DNA of 64,000 nucleotides from Kazachstania africana CBS 2517 (taxonomy: Eukaryota > Ascomycota > Saccharomycetes > Saccharomycetales > Saccharomycetaceae): the NCBI RefSeq assembly GCF_000304475.1, contig NC_018941.1:682001-746000 (forward strand), given 5' to 3'. The notes beneath the pieces were generated by a model. It saw only the letters and a list, made by a program, of their open reading frames with translations. It did not search any database and was not told the DNA's origin. Position 1 is the stretch's first letter. Each line of letters opens with the position of its first letter. Shown here one piece after another: positions 21,399 to 34,000 of this stretch. The translations under genes were made by a program, and so were the position numbers.

Positions 21399-22889
21399 TT
21401 CATTACCGTCTTGCATCTCCATTATTTGTTCTTTACTCGTTGCGTCATTTATGCCTGAAATTTCGGTCTTATTTAGGAGTTCTTCCCTTGCTTTTAATTG
21501 TTTTCTCTTTAGTTCAGCTTCTTTCTCTAATTTCATAATGTTCTCAACAAATCTTGATTTCAATAGAGGATTAGTAGCCTTCTCAACCTTTTGCTTGGTA
21601 TGTACTAAGGTACTTTCTAATTCGTTTAATTCGTCCGCTAAAAGTTCCATGTGTTGTCTATCGGCATCCTTCGAACCACTTTCTACTTCTTCTTCCTCTT
21701 CTTCTTCTTCTTCTTCCTCCTCATCTTCTTCTTCCTCTTCCTCTTCCTCCTCGTCTTCATCCTGTCCCTCTACTACTTGTTCTTCTCCGTCGTTAATGCC
21801 GCCTTCTAGGGCGTGAGGTCCCATAGTTTGTTCATCCTCGCTCTCAAAGGCCTCCTCTAGATCCAACTCTTCCTCTTCTTCCTCTTCTTCAGCCTCTCCT
21901 GGCGATCCAATAAACTCTGTTTCATCCATTTGTGAGGATAAATTAACCGAGGATGGTTTAGCCATAATTTGATCTTCATCCACCAATTCATAGCTGACTT
22001 GTTCCGACTGGGTATCATTTAATAGAAGATTTTCAACTACCTTTTCAACGTAATCAAATTCTGTAGGACTCATTTTTCTTCTGAATCTTCTATTTCTGAC
22101 ATTAAACAGTGGCGGCGTAATACCATGTTTATAGTCATAAGCTTTGGATGATATTTCTTGTAAGTATTTTAATTCTTGCTCGCTTAAGTGACCTCCAAGA
22201 TGGCTTTTTAAAATCATCTCTTTATTCTTTTCTATCTCATCCGAAATCATGTCATAATGCCTTGATATGGCATCTTCTGTATCTGGTGGGTTGAGGGTAA
22301 AAACGCTATCTTCGTCATTAATTGCCTGAATACAGAGTAGCATTTGACTAACATCAAATGTTTTTAGTAAATTTTTCCTATCCACGCTCTTATTTACTTC
22401 AATGATTGTCGGTAAATCAACCAAGATGGCGCCATACATTATATCGTTAATATGGACAATAGCATGGCGTTCACCCTTCCATTTTATATGAATTCCAGAG
22501 TAATCACCGGATTCAATAGAGTTTTTGATAAATTCTACCTGAATGTCCGGTAATACTCGTAATATTATACCGTTTTCAATTAATGGGTCGTCTTCCACAT
22601 CCGATGCTTCGGAGTCATAGCCTTCGCCCGGCACTCTAATTGGTTTTAACCTAAGTCTAGGTGTTTTCGGTACATTTTCCTCATCATTCTTCTTCAGATT
22701 CAATTTAACTTTCAGTGATTTATCTTTGTTACTCTCGTGTTCCTTTTCTTTCAAATTTATCTTCAGTCTTGGCTTCGGAAGTACCCCTCCATCTTCTCTT
22801 TTCGCTCTGATACGAATCTTCTTAGTCTTGGGTTCATCTGGAGTGGACTCTCCACTCCCTCTTGGTTTCTTTATCTTCAATATAGCCAT
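21195..22889 (-). CDS. TAF7: TFIID subunit Taf7
   Basis: This 564-residue protein (S. cerevisiae 590) has the TAFII55 N-terminal domain, seen as [17 protein letters not shown] near residue 105 and the following [31 protein letters not shown] segment, and a basic leader with [10 protein letters not shown]. The C-terminal half contains two very long acidic tracts, almost pure Glu, at about residues 375-405 and 495-525, separated by a helical region ([18 protein letters not shown]) that is probably coiled. Taf7 contacts Taf1 in TFIID and modulates its activity. It is divergent with MTF1, as YMR227C and YMR228W are in S. cerevisiae. Confidence 0.93.
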
Positions 22890-23084
22890 TTGTTATGAGC
22901 AACCCCACTATGCTTCACTGTATGTTTCCTCCATCAATTCCATAAGAAGCTCCAATTTTCAATATATGAGGATCAAATTTCAGAATTAACGGCAGGGTAA
23001 GAAAGTACAGTATTTGCAAAAAGAGACATCAAGGCTCATCTTTAATTTAGATTTAAGACGTAGAGCTGATAGTAGTGGTTCTAT

Positions 23085-24116
23085 ATGTCATTGAAGCCCT
23101 CCACCATTGCAGGTTTTCCCAGGATAAAGTATTTTTATCACTCTAGATATCTAGTCAATCCAAAAATTTATGATAAGATCTTTGATAGACTGGATTTGAA
23201 AAAAACATATGGTGATTGCAAAAGACTGAAAGTTTTAGATTTATACCCTGGCCCTTTGACCCAGTCAATAGTATTTAACAAGAGATACAATCCACAACAA
23301 CATGTTCTCATGGAATCAAGGCCGTCGTTCGTAGAGCACATTAGATCTACTCTGAAAGAGGACAATTCAGCATTTCAACTTTCTGAATTAGATCCCTATG
23401 ACTGGAAATCTTACATAAAGATTATGGAAGAAACTGAGCAGTTCGTGCCGGCTACTCAAAATCGAAATTATATCCATGACAAGTTTTTTGTCATGGCCAA
23501 TGTTACTGAAAAGAAACATGAAGGTTTGCTGATGCAGTGGTTCAATTGTCTAGGTGTTGGTAATTGGATTCAAAAGTATGGAAGAGTGAAAATGTTGGTT
23601 TGGATGCCTACTTCTACTGCTGCTAAGTTACTTGCTAAACCTTCCACAAAGCTGCGTGCAAAATGTTCAGTTGTTTGTGAGGCATATTCTATTTCTAATC
23701 TGATTGCGTTGTCAAACGTTCAGGACTTCAAACAATTTGATAAAGACACCTTGGAAAAATCATCCCCTGTCGTTCTAGAAGAGCATGATATTGTTCCTGA
23801 AAGCGGTGCATCTATTGCTCTGATGGAAATTGACCCATTAGAACATAATATAGCATGTGACGAATGGGACTACGTCACGAAGCATTTGATGATTTTGAAA
23901 AAGACGCCATTCAATGATGCTGTTGAATCACTTGGTCATGGTGCTAGAGATTACTTTAGAGGAAAGATAGCAAATGAAGCGTTCATGAAACGTCATCCTA
24001 TTACCTTTACAGCGGAAGAGTTTAAATATTTAACTAGTATCTTTTCTAATTGGCCCTTTAAACCAGATATCTACTTAGATTTCTTCGACTATCGCCAAGA
24101 GGAAAGTGTCATGTAA
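23085..24116 (+). CDS. MTF1: Mitochondrial RNA polymerase specificity factor Mtf1
   Basis: Mtf1 (sc-mtTFB) is the promoter-melting partner of the mitochondrial RNA polymerase Rpo41. The 343-residue protein has the S. cerevisiae length (341) and a methyltransferase-like fold: the motif I region reads LKVLDLYPGPLTQS near residue 47. DPYDWKSY, a conserved MQWFNCLG and MLVWMPTSTAAKLLAKP match the yeast protein, and the end WPFKPDIYLDFFDY is conserved. Family members derive from rRNA dimethyladenosine transferases, and the yeast proteins lost methylation. Start ATG 23085 aligns with the family. Confidence 0.96.
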   Translation: MSLKPSTIAGFPRIKYFYHSRYLVNPKIYDKIFDRLDLKKTYGDCKRLKVLDLYPGPLTQSIVFNKRYNPQQHVLMESRPSFVEHIRSTLKEDNSAFQLSELDPYDWKSYIKIMEETEQFVPATQNRNYIHDKFFVMANVTEKKHEGLLMQWFNCLGVGNWIQKYGRVKMLVWMPTSTAAKLLAKPSTKLRAKCSVVCEAYSISNLIALSNVQDFKQFDKDTLEKSSPVVLEEHDIVPESGASIALMEIDPLEHNIACDEWDYVTKHLMILKKTPFNDAVESLGHGARDYFRGKIANEAFMKRHPITFTAEEFKYLTSIFSNWPFKPDIYLDFFDYRQEESVM

Positions 24117-24312
24117 ATAGATGCATATAAGATATAATAATGACAGTAGTCACTACGTTCAAACGATTTAATGTTTTTGTTCTAAATTTTTGACGTCTTT
24201 TAATTGATAAATATACACATGTATATGATTTTCGTTTCTATATAAATAGCCTTTATTAGCCGTATTTTACAGTATAATATACAAAATTGGTTGGAGTAAT
24301 GAATTTTCAAAT

Positions 24313-27300
24313 TCAGGTAGCAGCTTCAACTGCCTTTGATTTTTCGACATATTCAGTTGCCTTTGCCTTAACATATTCAATAGCCTTACTATCACCCTGG
24401 GCTTCCTCAAATTGTAGCCATTTGTTGAAAAAGAATTTGGCCTGTTTCTTTGTAATCTTTTTCAAAATAACACGTTCTAATAATTCTTCAACCTTCTTCT
24501 TTTCTTTCAACTTGATTTCTTGGTCAATGTAGACATTCCATAAATCAATTCTTTTTGGTGCATCCGCTATGAGACCTTCGAAAAGAGAACGACCTCTTTC
24601 AGCATCACCCTTTGTAAATTCTAATTGAGCAAACTTCCTGACTAATTCGATATGGTCACGCTTAGGTAAAACCTTCAAAGCTTTAGATAAAATGGAGCGA
24701 GCTTCTTCTTCTTGCTTTTGTGTGATTAAGAAATCACCCCATGATATCCAGATAGAGACTTTTTCACTACCAAACTTCTTAGCAGCTGATTTGTACAGTT
24801 CAGAAGTTTGATTGTATTTCTCACTAATTTGGTAAATAGTCAAAAGTTTGTTGTGAATAGTGAAAGAGTCCATGTATTGGCAAGCTCTCTTAAAAACATC
24901 TTCAAGTGTGTCAGAAGTACCAAAAGTATTTTCCAAATTCAGCATGGCAATCCAAATATTTAGCTTTTCCGCTTCATCTCTGAAATTGATAGTTTTTAAA
25001 GCACGCTCAGCAATCTCACGGGCCTTCTCAACTTCACTTAACTGAAGTTGGAAGGCCATGTAGTTCATCCAAACAATGGAAGAGTTAGGGTTACCCATGA
25101 TCATACGTTCGAAATCTGATACAGATTCTGGTGCTCTGGTGTTGATATCAATTGTTTTATCTTCAGTAATTCTTGCTCTCTTCTTTCTATTCTTATGTTT
25201 CTTCGTTTCGGTGAAGTCTTCATCTTGGCTATCTTCAGAGGCTTCAGATTCTTGGGCTTGGTCCAAAATAGATGCAGTCCAATCGAAACCTGTGCTTAAA
25301 CTCAAACCATTGTTGGTGGTTTGTGGTTTGGCCTTTTCGCTTTCGTCCTCTTGTTCTTCGTCCTCAGATTCTTCGTTAGCGTTGTCGAATTCGATTTGTT
25401 CATGCATTTCGTCATCACTGTGTTCCTCTTCGTTCTCAACTTGGGCCGTTGTGAAACGAGATGCCTTCAAACTTAAAGATAATTGCTTCTTTTCTGGATT
25501 GGTCTTTAAAACAATGGTTTTAACTCTATCACCTGGGCCGAATAACGCAGAAATATCTTCTGGTTTTTTGTCAGCAATTTCAGAAATGTGGGCCAGACCA
25601 GAAACGTTAACAGTGTTATCTAACTTAACGAAGACACCAAAATCAGTGACATTTTTAACTGAACCGCTGACAACGTCCCCAACTTCTATGTCATCGTAAT
25701 TTTTCAGAACTTTTAATTCACCGTTGACTTCAGATTCTCTTAAAGTTATTAGGATACGTGCATCTTCATCACACTTCACAACCTTACCCACAACATGTTG
25801 CATTGACTTGTAGAATTTCTTCCATTCCTTTAAGTAAGAGTCAGATAACATGGTTACAGGAACAAAAGCTTCCAAAGTTCTGCTTAAATGTAAGAAGATA
25901 CCCTTATCACTGACGGATTTAACCAAGGCATGCACTATATCACCTTTCTTCAGATCATCGTGAGAAGTAATTGTTGGGGTCTTTGCATCCTTAGTACGTA
26001 AAGATAAGTTGACTTTCTTAGAGTCCACATCAAGGGAGACGATAGTTGCCATGACAATCTGGTTCACCTTATCGTGGAACGCATCTTGCAATGTTACTGA
26101 AAAGTCATCTAAGGCATCAGTAGCAAAAGCCATACCAGTTAACTTATTACCTAAGTCTAGTAAGATATACTTTTCAAAAATCTTAGCAATACGAGCGGGT
26201 AATGACTCACCTACTTTGATGCTATTGATATCCTTCATGGTATGATATTTGTTTGCCACTGTAATAAAACCATGTTCACTATCAATCGAGGTAACTTTGA
26301 CAGGAATAGCAGAACCTAGAGGGAAGCTGTCTTCGACATTTTCAGATAACTCTGTGTTGTCTCCAGCCAAGTCAAAAACAGAAAGCCTTGCCTTTAAAAC
26401 AGGAGAAATAGTTAGCCACAAGTTGTTAGAAGCAAAATTATTAACGTAGCCAACAAGCTCTTCGCCAACATTGATTTCTTTGATCGTCTTCGAGAAAGTA
26501 TCTTCTGAATTTAATAGAGATGGCTTCATGGATAATTCTAATACCGATCCTTTAGAAACTTGATGAGTTATTGGTAGAAATTTATGACTTTTGATGTTAT
26601 GATAACCAATAATTTTGACTTTAACGGTTTGATCCTTCTTAAAAGCAGATAAAGGCTGTTTTCTGTCCTTAATATCCTTCAAATCGTCGAAGATTTCAGC
26701 AACATCAACCCTACCGTGAATGTTATCGGCAATTACGATGTTTAATTGATTTTTCTTGACGCTCTTGATTTTAGCGGAAACTACTTTGCCAGTGGTAAGA
26801 TCATTTAAACTTTGAATAGCTGGATCGATTGGGTTGACTATTTCAGAGCTGGTGGTCTTCTTGGCAGTTTCTTCTTTTTGAGCTTTCAAAGTTAACAAGA
26901 ATCTTTCATTTTTGTCATCAGTTCTCAGTAAGTAGGCAGTGACAGACTGGTTGACATAAAATATCTTTGAAATGTCAATATCTCTACTGTCGACGGCATA
27001 ACTTGGTAAAACTAAACCAACAAATTTACCATTGAAAGCAACAAAGACACCGTTATTAGAAATTGACTTGACGTACCCAGGTAATGCCTCGGCTTTAGAA
27101 ACAGACTTAATTTCGCTATATTGAGTAGGTAAAGTATTGTTCTTGGCAGCTTTGATTAAAGATTTCTTTAGAGTTAAGTTGAAAACTTGAGTTCTGACAT
27201 CTTTATCAATTACTAAACCATTGAATTCAGCGCCAATAGTAATTTTTTTCAAAGCAGCCCTGTTTTGTTCAATTCTGGAATCAGATAGGTGACCAACATA

Positions 27301-29460
27301 AATAACACCGCGTAGGCCGGTCTTACTCATTTCAACGATAATAGAGTCTTTCGTCTTTTCAACAGCAACCACATCGATAAAAGTTTTTCCAGGAACTAGG
27401 TTTGTAATAACATCCTTTTGTTCTTGGCTTTGTTCGGATGAAATTTTACAACTTGTAAGTATTCTAGCTTTTTCTTCATCAACTTGTAAAAGCTTTACAG
27501 AAACAGTTTGGCCCAATCTTAAATGTTCCTCTGGTCTCTTTACGAACACTTCAGAGATTTCTGCATTCGGTAAGAAACCTCTAATGCCACCAAAGAATGA
27601 GACGACACAACCACTTGGTCTGAATGATTGGACTGTCGCCACAGTTTTTTTATTGTTGTTCTTGACCTCCTGAGCAAGAGCAAATGAGGATACAATTGGA
27701 GTCTCTTCGGTATCAATATTAACAAGAGATTTTTTCAAAGTCATGAAAACACGACCTCTTTGGTCAACAGTTAAAACTCTACCCTTTACTTTAGAACCAA
27801 TTTTGAACTTTCTTTCAGGATAGACTAATCTTGTGTCAGAAATATGTAACGGTGGTACAGAAGCAGTAAATTGGCCGTTTAGAATTTTCAACTGAATTCC
27901 GCTACTTGAAACAGTTTCAATTTCGCAAGCAGCTAATAATTCGCCAGCAGGTATGTCTTTAGTTCTGATGTATTGCATCTTCAAAACGTTTGGGTCGACT
28001 GCCAACTCATAGATTTTATCAACGGAATTGTAACCTAACACTCTTGCTCTCAAGTTGTCAATAGATTCTAATTTGCCGATTTTAGAACGATGGACTTTAC
28101 CTAGACGGTCTTCGTCTAATGCTAAATATAAGTAATCGGAATCACGTCCCTTAACAATGGAGTTTTCGAATATATAACCTATTGGGAATGCATCTAGAGC
28201 ACTGATCTCTTTTAGATCTGTTTCTAATGATTGAATATGTGGTAAGGTAGATAAAATGAGGGTTTTGTCACCATTCCCATCTATCAATGAAGCAAGTATT
28301 CTGGCTCGTACATTTGAACCGATGGCAAAGCTATGTTTTAATTCTTCTTCTTTGAATTTAAGTAAATGAGAAGATCCAATAAAACCTGGAACTAAACCAA
28401 ATACCTTACCAGAAATACCATATTGAGAGACTTGTTGACATAACAAGTCGACAAGTTGACCTGGAACAATGGCATCTACGGATGATATTTGTGAGATAAT
28501 ATTTTTCTTGTTAGCGAAATCTAGGTTGACATTGACCGATCTTTCGGTTTTTTTGTAAACATTTCCTAGGAATACAGAACCTACCAACAATTTATCAAAA
28601 TTTGGAACATCTTTCTTTGTGATGAAACCTGTCATACCATCAATACCAATATCCAAGATGGCACCATGGTCTTCAATACTTTTAACAGCACATTGTAATG
28701 GCATAAATTTTTGTAAATCTTCTTCCGACATCGCATTAACTAAAGTGGGTTCGATGGTAAATTCTATTCTTCTTTTATTATTTTGCTTAGATTTTGGTTC
28801 TAAGGTACTGTTAGAAACAATAGAACATCTTAACCATTGACCAAGTTTGAAGTAATCGTTCAAATCTGGAAGCTCTGCAGCCTTTCGTTCCTTTCCTTCT
28901 TCATCATCTGAAAGATCGTATTCTTCATCATTTTTAGTTTCATCATCAGATTCCATATCGTCGTCCAAATCTTCCAAAATTGTTGTAAATTGGTCTGAAA
29001 TACGAGTTAGGTTGACATAACCAGAAATACCGTCACTACAAGTGATGCAAATATCGCCTCTTGTTATTTTGGAGACTTGGCCTAGTAGTGAGGAGCCAAC
29101 TTTCAAAGTTTTGAAATTTAAATGTTGAATAACCGATAAGGTCTCTTCATCTTCAGCATCATCTTCAGCACTTTCAGAATTTGATTTTTTGTCCTTCTTA
29201 GATGACTTCTTGACTTGTTTTGGCTTCTTTTGTGGTCTCTTTGATTCGGCATTATCTTCATTTTTATTGAATAGAACATCACCTGCAGCTTCATTTGCGA
29301 CTTGTTTTAATTCCAGAGGGGTTAAAATAGAAGCACCACCTCTTGGAAATGATACCTCTTCAGTATTTCTCACCAACGAAGAGGCAGTAGGTTGTTGTGT
29401 GGAATCTTGTCTTGAGAGAGGAAATTCCTCATCTCTCTTTCTTTTTGCAGGACCAACCAT
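24313..29460 (-). CDS. RRP5: Ribosomal RNA processing factor Rrp5
   Basis: Rrp5 is a large nucleolar factor needed for both 18S and 5.8S rRNA production. The 1715-residue product (S. cerevisiae 1729) has a long array of S1 RNA-binding repeats over about residues 100-1290 and ends with a block of HAT/TPR-type helical repeats ([25 protein letters not shown] and later), separated by acidic linkers. The open frame extends upstream to an ATG at 29568, but the ATG at 29460 begins [20 protein letters not shown], which matches the known N-terminus, so the upstream 36 codons are probably untranslated. It converges with MTF1, as in S. cerevisiae. RRPE and PAC elements lie upstream. Confidence 0.96.
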   Translation of the reverse strand: MVGPAKRKRDEEFPLSRQDSTQQPTASSLVRNTEEVSFPRGGASILTPLELKQVANEAAGDVLFNKNEDNAESKRPQKKPKQVKKSSKKDKKSNSESAEDDAEDEETLSVIQHLNFKTLKVGSSLLGQVSKITRGDICITCSDGISGYVNLTRISDQFTTILEDLDDDMESDDETKNDEEYDLSDDEEGKERKAAELPDLNDYFKLGQWLRCSIVSNSTLEPKSKQNNKRRIEFTIEPTLVNAMSEEDLQKFMPLQCAVKSIEDHGAILDIGIDGMTGFITKKDVPNFDKLLVGSVFLGNVYKKTERSVNVNLDFANKKNIISQISSVDAIVPGQLVDLLCQQVSQYGISGKVFGLVPGFIGSSHLLKFKEEELKHSFAIGSNVRARILASLIDGNGDKTLILSTLPHIQSLETDLKEISALDAFPIGYIFENSIVKGRDSDYLYLALDEDRLGKVHRSKIGKLESIDNLRARVLGYNSVDKIYELAVDPNVLKMQYIRTKDIPAGELLAACEIETVSSSGIQLKILNGQFTASVPPLHISDTRLVYPERKFKIGSKVKGRVLTVDQRGRVFMTLKKSLVNIDTEETPIVSSFALAQEVKNNNKKTVATVQSFRPSGCVVSFFGGIRGFLPNAEISEVFVKRPEEHLRLGQTVSVKLLQVDEEKARILTSCKISSEQSQEQKDVITNLVPGKTFIDVVAVEKTKDSIIVEMSKTGLRGVIYVGHLSDSRIEQNRAALKKITIGAEFNGLVIDKDVRTQVFNLTLKKSLIKAAKNNTLPTQYSEIKSVSKAEALPGYVKSISNNGVFVAFNGKFVGLVLPSYAVDSRDIDISKIFYVNQSVTAYLLRTDDKNERFLLTLKAQKEETAKKTTSSEIVNPIDPAIQSLNDLTTGKVVSAKIKSVKKNQLNIVIADNIHGRVDVAEIFDDLKDIKDRKQPLSAFKKDQTVKVKIIGYHNIKSHKFLPITHQVSKGSVLELSMKPSLLNSEDTFSKTIKEINVGEELVGYVNNFASNNLWLTISPVLKARLSVFDLAGDNTELSENVEDSFPLGSAIPVKVTSIDSEHGFITVANKYHTMKDINSIKVGESLPARIAKIFEKYILLDLGNKLTGMAFATDALDDFSVTLQDAFHDKVNQIVMATIVSLDVDSKKVNLSLRTKDAKTPTITSHDDLKKGDIVHALVKSVSDKGIFLHLSRTLEAFVPVTMLSDSYLKEWKKFYKSMQHVVGKVVKCDEDARILITLRESEVNGELKVLKNYDDIEVGDVVSGSVKNVTDFGVFVKLDNTVNVSGLAHISEIADKKPEDISALFGPGDRVKTIVLKTNPEKKQLSLSLKASRFTTAQVENEEEHSDDEMHEQIEFDNANEESEDEEQEDESEKAKPQTTNNGLSLSTGFDWTASILDQAQESEASEDSQDEDFTETKKHKNRKKRARITEDKTIDINTRAPESVSDFERMIMGNPNSSIVWMNYMAFQLQLSEVEKAREIAERALKTINFRDEAEKLNIWIAMLNLENTFGTSDTLEDVFKRACQYMDSFTIHNKLLTIYQISEKYNQTSELYKSAAKKFGSEKVSIWISWGDFLITQKQEEEARSILSKALKVLPKRDHIELVRKFAQLEFTKGDAERGRSLFEGLIADAPKRIDLWNVYIDQEIKLKEKKKVEELLERVILKKITKKQAKFFFNKWLQFEEAQGDSKAIEYVKAKATEYVEKSKAVEAAT

Positions 29461-29626
29461 TATAAAATCCGTAATAGTATTCAGATCCTCTGGGTTCTTT
29501 AGTAGTTTATCAGACTGCTTCAAACGCAAAATATATCTTAGATTCGAACTATCGGTCAGAGGATACAAAACACTATATTGATCTTGTCAAACTGCTCGTA
29601 TTTTAGGAGATCATCTAACATCTCTT

Positions 29627-29679
29627 GCTCATCTCATCTCTAATTTTTCATATCCAAGAGCTTGAAAAAAAAATTTTCA
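29627..29679 (-). promoter_or_regulatory. RRP5: PAC and RRPE elements of RRP5
   Basis: Read on the minus strand, GATGAGATGAGC at 29638-29627 is a PAC-type element and the A/T core TGAAAATTTTTTTTTCA at 29679-29663 is an RRPE-type element. The pair sits about 170-220 bp before the RRP5 ATG. This combination marks ribosome-biogenesis genes in yeasts (Dot6/Tod6 and Stb3 binding). Confidence 0.7.
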
Positions 29680-29727
29680 GATCATTTCATACGCATTTGT
29701 TCTATAGGTTTTTGTTTGACTGTTCCT

Positions 29728-29740
29728 ACATCCACACATT
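29728..29740 (+). promoter_or_regulatory. RPS10: Rap1-type box and T-rich tract upstream of RPS10
   Basis: ACATCCACACATT at 29728-29740 resembles the ribosomal-protein-gene form of the Rap1 site (ACATCCGTACATT). It is followed by several T-runs between 29768 and 29840. This is the usual ribosomal-protein promoter layout, about 290 bp before the RPS10 ATG, and no coding claim is made for the ORFs across this stretch. Confidence 0.6.
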
Positions 29741-30030
29741 TTACTGGCTCTGGGTTTTGGATGGATTTTTCACTAATTTTTTTTTTCGTTTTTTTTTCTG
29801 CAACGAAAATCCTGTTTTTTGGGTTGTTTTTTTTTTTTGGACTGCAATATTTTTTGGGCAAACTGTTCGTGTAAGATGAGCCGACGCAAATTGAATCACT
29901 GGAAATTTTCAATTTCCAAGCGTGAAGTACCGGAGCGATTGTAAAGAAAGAGGGCCTGATATTTTAGATATGTAGTGAATTTCATATTAAATACTAGTTT
30001 TGCAAGTACAGTATAGAATAGAGTGTCACA

Positions 30031-30673
30031 ATGTTAATTCCAAAAGAAGAAAGATCTAAGATCCACAAATACTTATTTCAAGGTATGTTAAGATTGAAAA
30101 GTTCGGACTGAAAATAGGATAGAAGAGATAATCTGAAATGGCTGGAATAGTTCATTTGTGCTGCAGAACTCAATAGGAGAGGAGGCTATAATTTACCCAA
30201 TTGTTTTTGTAAAGAGAGATGTGAAGAAAAGAGGTAGAATTCGGTCAAATATTTGGCAGAAAACATATTAGCTTTGCGTACTAGTGATAGTTTTACTCGT
30301 GATTTTTCTAACATGATTTCAGTTTTTACGTTCTAGAACCCCCCCCACACAGTTAATGAAGAACTGAATTACTAACATAATTATTCGATCTGATTTTATT
30401 TAAATAGAAGGTGTTGTTGTCGCCAAGAAGGATTTCAACCAACCAAGACACGAAGAAATTGATACCAGAAACTTATATGTTATCAAGGCTTTACAATCCT
30501 TAACTTCCAAGGGTTACGTCAAGACTCAATTCTCATGGCAATACTACTACTACACTTTAACTGAAGAAGGTGTTGAATATTTAAGAGACTACTTACACTT
30601 ACCAGAACACATTGTTCCAGGTACTTACATTCAAGACAGATCTCAAAACCAAAGACCACAAAGAAGATACTAA
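30031..30673 (+). CDS. RPS10: Small-subunit ribosomal protein eS10, two exons
   Basis: Exon 1 is 30031-30082 ([17 protein letters not shown] plus one base) and exon 2 is 30408-30673, joined to give 105 residues, exactly the S. cerevisiae Rps10 length. The product contains [18 protein letters not shown], a [20 protein letters not shown] block, and ends RPQRRY. eS10 sits in the 40S head near the mRNA entry side. Both S. cerevisiae copies (YMR230W, YOR293W) have an intron near the 5' end. Codon choice is strongly biased to preferred codons, as for highly expressed genes. Divergent with RRP5, as in S. cerevisiae. Confidence 0.97.
30083..30407 (+). other. RPS10: Spliceosomal intron of RPS10
   Basis: This 325 bp intron has GTATGT at 30083-30088, a TACTAAC branch point at 30370-30376 and TAG ending at 30407. 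It splits the Glu18 codon after its first base. Confidence 0.95.
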
Positions 30674-31033
30674 GCAAATTGAAATGATGTCCAATTCTTT
30701 TTGCTCATTCGGTGTATATTTTTTGTCGAAATAATTCCACGCATCTATAAAGTGTATTTTGTATTTAAATATTATAAAACAATAAATTAAGAAAAGATTC
30801 TACGAAGAAGAGAACTTAGTCAGTCTGTTTTGGCCCAAAACACTTCTTATTATTACTCGGTGATTAGTATATTTACTCTTGTTGATTTCGATCTGTATAC
30901 ACCCATACATATGGATATAGGATCTTTCTGAAGGTATATCTGACGGAAAAACGTTTAAGGCATAATACGTATTGGTACACTCATTGCAGATATATTATTT
31001 GACTCAATCTAGACATTGTTGTCAAAGTTAACT
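30674..31033. promoter_or_regulatory. PEP5 upstream region with a Rap1-type site
   Basis: This 360 bp spacer lies between RPS10 and PEP5, which are in the same direction. It contains ACACCCATACAT at 30899-30910, which fits the Rap1 consensus, about 125 bp before the PEP5 ATG. Nothing else was recognised. Confidence 0.5.
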
Positions 31034-34000
31034 ATGTCAATCGATGCATGGAGGCAATTTCAATTTTTTGATAATATTCCCATCAAAGACCCACTAACAG
31101 ATAGTGCGACCCCTTTGTATTCTGATCCAACTTTAAGTGCTGCGACTTTAGTGGACAAGACAACGTTGGTCATAGCCGTCAGATCGACAGTGATTAAAAT
31201 CGTAAACTTACTCGAATCCAAAGTTGAACATCAATTTCAAGCTTTCCAGGATGGTTTTCAAATCACATATTTGAAGATAATAAGTAATGTATACCTCGTA
31301 AGTATAGGTGAATGTATTGGACAACCTACTTTGCTGAGAATATATAAATTAGATCGCTTACCGGCTGATGATCGATCGTATCATGCTTCAGTTGAATTGA
31401 AGAATGGTAATAACACATACCCAATAACGGGGGTTTCTATTTCACCTGATCTAAGTTGCATAGTGGTTGGATATGCAAATGGTAAAATAGTGTTGGTAAG
31501 AGGAGATCTAGCCAGAGATAGAGGCTCACGACAAAGATTTATATATGAGGATAATGGCAAAGAACCAATTACTTTCTTAGCGCTAAACCATGACACTACG
31601 GTTTGTTTCGCTGCCACTACAAGTAAAATTATGCTATTCAATACTACAGGACGAAATAAAGGGCGACCTGATATGGTACTTAATGCGAACTCCGGAACTA
31701 GTTTAAATGGTGGATGCTGGTCTCAGTACACAAATGAATTTGTTTGTGCTGTGGGAAGAAATATAGAATATTATAAGGAAAATGGTGAAAAGACTGTACT
31801 CCCACTTGGTATAGGGTCCATTAAACGGCTATATCCGATTGATGATGTACATTTACTACTAGTCTTGGAAGAGAACACACAAACTACTTTCTTAGAGGCC
31901 AATAATCTAAAATCAATTATAAGCAGAGTGCTAATTTTAGATATAACAAATAAGATCATTGCATCAAATTTTATCATCGCGCACGCTATAATCGACATAT
32001 TGTCGCTTGAATCCCAACAAAATAACATTATCTACCTACTTACTTCAGACACAATAATTTACAATATTGTTAAAAAGCCTCTGGTCGAAAGGTTGGATAT
32101 TGCTGTACAAAAGGAACAATTCTCCTTTGCATTAGAAATTGCGAAGCAAAATAATGTTGACAATGTAAAGATACAGAATATACATAAAAAATATGGGGAC
32201 TATCTTTACAAGAAAGGAGATAAGGAGGAAGCTACAAAGCAATTTATTCAATGTTTGGATGTTGTGGAAACCAGCGAAATCATTTCGAAATTTGGCATAG
32301 AAGAGACGTCGGATGATCAGAGCTTAAAAAATCTGGCAGATTTTTTGTGGTCCATAGTGGAAAAGGGCATAGCAAGCGGTGACCACATTACATTGTTACT
32401 CGTAGTCCTAATTAAATTGAGAGCAGAGGGAGATATTGAGCACTTTATTCATCACTTTAGCCGCACAGGAGAGTATCGTACTGAAGTCATTGAGAGTGAT
32501 ATTGATAATGAAGAATATTTTTATAAGAATGACCATATTTTCAATGTTGAGCAGGTTATCTCCTTATTGGAAAATACAGGTTTCAATTTACTAGCATATC
32601 AAATGGCAAAGCGCTTTGCAAAAGATTCAGCAGTAATTGTAGAGATAATTTTAAATGCATTGAATGATCCATTTGCAGCACTTAACTATATTAAGAGTCT
32701 ACCTATTGATGATACTTTGAGGATTCTAGTTACCTTTTCTAAAACATTATTGGAAAAATTGCCAAATGACACAAATGCCCTTTTGATTGATATTTTTACT
32801 GGTAAGTACACTCCTAAAAGATATGAATCAAAAATTGGGGATGCCACAGAGCACCTGGAAAAGAGTGATTTGAAAAAGATTTTTTATAGTTATAATACAT
32901 TTCTGAGTTACATGCATAGGACCATGGGTACGGAAGTATCAGCTGATACTTCAACTACCCTCGATTACCAACCTACATATCATCCGCCAAAACCTTCTAT
33001 TGTCTTTAATTCTTTCATAGGGAAACCATTTCAATTTGTAGTTTTTCTAGAGGCATGCCTGGATAGTTACCAAAGATATGAAGGTTTTTCAGAAGATAGG
33101 CAGGTCATTTTAACCACTCTTTATGATCTTTACTTAACTCTAGCCAACGAAGATGTATCTGAACGTAAGGCAGACTGGAGAAGGAGAGCTGAGAATATTT
33201 TGCAAGAAAATTGTACATTGGTTTCTGATACAGATGACGCTACGGGGAGAACTGTGAATAAATTGGGCGAGAAAATAAGTATCGATAGCTCCTTGATTAT
33301 GCTCATAAATCATATGAATAAAGCAAATTTACTTGTTTCTCAGGACAGAGCGCATAATGATGAGGATTTATCCTTTTTAAAGTTTAATGGAGATATAACA
33401 GATGAAAACTTGCTTGACTCATTTACATCTTTAACATTAACTGAGTCACCACAGAGCTGTTTAAGCTTTTTCAAATCGCATAGAGATAAGGATACAAAAT
33501 TATATGAGATAGCATTGACATACTTCGTTTCTAGCGAAGAAGTCTTGAGCAAAATTGGCGGAGAAAAGATTTTGAAAACTGAAGTTCTTGATAAGGCCTT
33601 GGATAATAGTTCTATGGATATTTTAGAGGCCATCGAAATTCTCTCTTCAACTAGTGTTCTTACATTCGGTTTTATTCAAGAATTATTGATAGATTACTTT
33701 GAAGAAGAAAATAGAGAAATGGAGAAAAATCGAAAATTGGTTGAATCTTACGAAACAGAATTGAATACCAAGAAAGAGAAACTATCCAACATTATCCATA
33801 ATCAAGATCCTACACAGATCCAGTTGAAAAATCAGACGTGCTTTATGTGTAAACTACCGATGCATCTTCCAATGGTTTACTTCAAATGTGGTCACATTTA
33901 CCACCAGAACTGCATGGATGAAGAATATTCAACAGAAGAGAATGAGTTAATATTCAAATGTCCAAAATGTATAGTAGAACTGGAAACGTCAAATAGATTA

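Noticed and set aside
29625..29912. Overlapping ORFs in the RRP5-RPS10 spacer (70-84 codons)
   Set aside because: They are phenylalanine-rich or lysine-rich translations of T-tracts in a ribosomal-protein promoter, on both strands, without family resemblance.
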